Shown piece after piece: positions 5,172 through 6,637 of a DNA stretch of 6,637 nt. The notes below the pieces were generated by a model, which saw nothing but the letters and a program-made list of their open reading frames with translations, searched no databases and was not told the DNA's origin. Source of the DNA: Prevotellaceae bacterium (GTDB taxonomy: Bacteria > Bacteroidota > Bacteroidia > Bacteroidales > Bacteroidaceae); contig JAGKTZ010000085.1 in assembly GCA_021153165.1 (NCBI GenBank), forward strand, positions 1-6,637, given 5' to 3'. Position numbers and translations under genes: made by a program. Positions within the stretch are counted from its first letter, which is position 1, and each line of letters begins with the position of its first letter.

Positions 5172-6637
5172 ATGCTCCACACTCTCTACAAAACTCATTT
5201 TGGCAAGGCGCCGCATAAATCTTCCCCTTTGGCAAAGGCGGGAAGCAACAGACAATATTTCAGACTTGAGGACGAACAGGGAGCAAGCGTCATCGGCGTC
5301 ATCGGTACAGACGTGACGGAGAATCGCTGTTTCGTATATCTGTGCCAGCATTTTTATGACAAGGGCCTACCCGTTCCTCGGATTTTAGCCTGCGCTGAAG
5401 ATTATAGTTGCTATCTTCAGACGGACCTCGGCACCGTTTCCCTCTACGATGCATTAAAGCGAGGACGCGAATCAGCCGAAGGTTACAATGCAGAAGACCG
5501 CGCCATGATTGCAAAGAGTCTACGCCAATTGGCACGCCTCCAGGTCATCGGCGCTCAGGGGTTGGACTTCGACCGCCTTTTGTCTCCTACACACTTCACG
5601 ACCCAGGCGGCAATGTTTGACTTCAATTACTTCAAATATTGTTTCCTTCGCACCACAGACGTGGCGTTTGATGAAGTAAAACTGCAACGAGACATGGAGC
5701 AAATGGCGGCAGACTTAACCAAAGTCGAAGCGCCTTATTCCACATTCCTCTACAGGGATTACCAAGCGCGCAATGTGATGCTCAGTAGCGAGGGCGAACC
5801 CTACTTCATCGACTTTCAGGGCGGCAAGTGCGGTCCTCTACAATACGACATAGCTTCCTTCTTGTGGCAAGCTTCAGCTAAATATTCTGCTGAACTGCGT
5901 GCCGAGATGATTGAAGAATATCTGGACGAGTTATCATCGCTGGTCGATGTGGACAAAAAAGCCTTTATCGAGAAGTTAAATCTGTTCGTCCTCTTCCGCA
6001 CACTCCAGGTACTGGGTGCATACGGTCTGCGCGGCTATTTCGAGCGCAAGCAATATTTCCTCGACAGCATTCCGCATGCTATTGCCAACCTCAGACAATC
6101 TCTCGACGCCAAGGTCTGCGCCCCCTACCCTCACCTAGAACAAACATTATACAAATTAGTAAATCTCCCACAATTTATGACAAAGGAAAAAGATAACGGT
6201 CAAATGTCAAAATCCGCCTACGACGGACAGGGTCCATTGGTCGTTCGCATATTTAGTTTTAGTTATAAGAAAGGCATCCCTACCGACGAGAGCGGCAACG
6301 GTGGAGGTTATGTCTTCGACTGCCGTAGCACACACAATCCCGGCAGGTATGAGCCCTACAAGAAGTTGACCGGATTAGACCAACCCGTTATAGATTTTCT
6401 CGAGGATGACGGAGAGATTCTCACATTCCTCGAACACATTTATCCCCTGGCCGAAGCGCATGTGGCACGATACATCCAGCGCGGATTCACCAACTTGATG
6501 TTCTCCTTTGGTTGCACCGGCGGTCAGCACCGCAGCGTCTACTCTGCCCAACACCTGGCCGAGTTCATTCACCAAAAGTTTGGCATCGAAGTGCGCATTT
6601 GTCACCGCGAGCAGGGCATCACTCAGACGCTCCAGGC
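5172..6637 (+). CDS. AmgK-like sugar kinase fused to RapZ C-terminal domain (partial, 3' end outside window)
   Basis: The frame is open from the ATG at 5172 to the window end: 488 codons plus two bases, no stop. Residues about 1-335 are an aminoglycoside-phosphotransferase-fold kinase, beginning with AGSNRQYFRLE. The catalytic loop is YRDYQARN (194-201, Asp196 and Asn201) and the metal-binding segment is FIDFQGG (Asp214), followed by GPLQYDIASF. This most resembles AmgK/YihE-type kinases, AmgK being the anomeric N-acetylmuramate/N-acetylglucosamine kinase of peptidoglycan salvage. After a polar linker (about 336-355), residues 356-488 match the RapZ C-terminal domain: FSFSYKKGIP (361-370), VFDCR (Asp383), HNPGR (388-392), LTGLD and FGCTGGQHRSVY (446-457). 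By comparison with E. coli RapZ, only a short tail should be missing. RapZ's own N-terminal P-loop NTPase domain is absent. The ATG at 5172 is preferred over an in-frame TTG at 5163 because it fits the family N-terminus. Substrate and function are inferred, and public annotations may say 'RNase adapter RapZ' or 'phosphotransferase'. Confidence 0.88.
   Translation, partial: MLHTLYKTHFGKAPHKSSPLAKAGSNRQYFRLEDEQGASVIGVIGTDVTENRCFVYLCQHFYDKGLPVPRILACAEDYSCYLQTDLGTVSLYDALKRGRESAEGYNAEDRAMIAKSLRQLARLQVIGAQGLDFDRLLSPTHFTTQAAMFDFNYFKYCFLRTTDVAFDEVKLQRDMEQMAADLTKVEAPYSTFLYRDYQARNVMLSSEGEPYFIDFQGGKCGPLQYDIASFLWQASAKYSAELRAEMIEEYLDELSSLVDVDKKAFIEKLNLFVLFRTLQVLGAYGLRGYFERKQYFLDSIPHAIANLRQSLDAKVCAPYPHLEQTLYKLVNLPQFMTKEKDNGQMSKSAYDGQGPLVVRIFSFSYKKGIPTDESGNGGGYVFDCRSTHNPGRYEPYKKLTGLDQPVIDFLEDDGEILTFLEHIYPLAEAHVARYIQRGFTNLMFSFGCTGGQHRSVYSAQHLAEFIHQKFGIEVRICHREQGITQTLQ

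Noticed and set aside
5408..5702. Overlapping open frames on both strands within the kinase-RapZ gene (for example 5408-5620 + and 5702-5520 -).
   Set aside because: They lie inside a long gene with clear kinase and RapZ motifs, show no recognisable domains, and have unusual Arg- or Cys-rich composition typical of shadow frames.
1..6637. A defence system, mobile element or CRISPR array.
   Set aside because: No transposase, integrase, terminal inverted repeats, regularly spaced repeats or toxin-antitoxin pair is visible. The genes are conserved housekeeping types apart from the kinase-RapZ fusion.

Overview
The window looks like a stretch of a Bacteroidales chromosome, probably Prevotella or a close relative. 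Three things suggest this. No start has a clear Shine-Dalgarno sequence. Two intergenic sites match the Bacteroidetes promoter pattern (TTTG, 19-21 bases, TAnnTTTG). The proteins read like Bacteroidetes family members. The genus is inferred from memory of family sequences, not from a search. Most of the window is compact housekeeping sequence, and I see no mobile element, CRISPR array, tRNA or rRNA.

Layout. On the + strand, 22-1695 encodes an AMP-forming acyl-CoA synthetase (FadD-like). A strong hairpin at 1744-1775 separates it from two convergent minus-strand genes. These are ribonuclease Z (3601-2687) and, 37 bases downstream of it, an AraC-family regulator (2649-1813). A 195-base divergent region (3602-3796) holds two back-to-back Bacteroidetes-type promoters, one for each direction. 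The + strand promoter drives a probable three-gene run: a divergent DUF151/UVR 'bifunctional nuclease' protein starting at a TTG (3797-4369), the 16S rRNA m3U1498 methyltransferase RsmE (4401-5117), and a long gene from 5172 that is still open at the window end.

That last gene is the most interesting item. It joins an aminoglycoside-phosphotransferase-fold kinase domain, resembling the cell-wall amino-sugar kinase AmgK, to the C-terminal domain of RapZ, the GlcN6P-sensing RNase adapter of E. coli. The P-loop NTPase domain that normally precedes RapZ-C is missing. The arrangement suggests a protein linking amino-sugar or peptidoglycan salvage to sensing of an amino-sugar phosphate. I recall similar fusions being common in Bacteroidetes, so the architecture may be clade-wide, but I know of no defined function for it.

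The genes do not form one obvious pathway. rnz (tRNA 3'-end maturation) and rsmE (ribosome modification) are translation-related. The acyl-CoA synthetase is lipid metabolism. The AraC regulator has no visible target.
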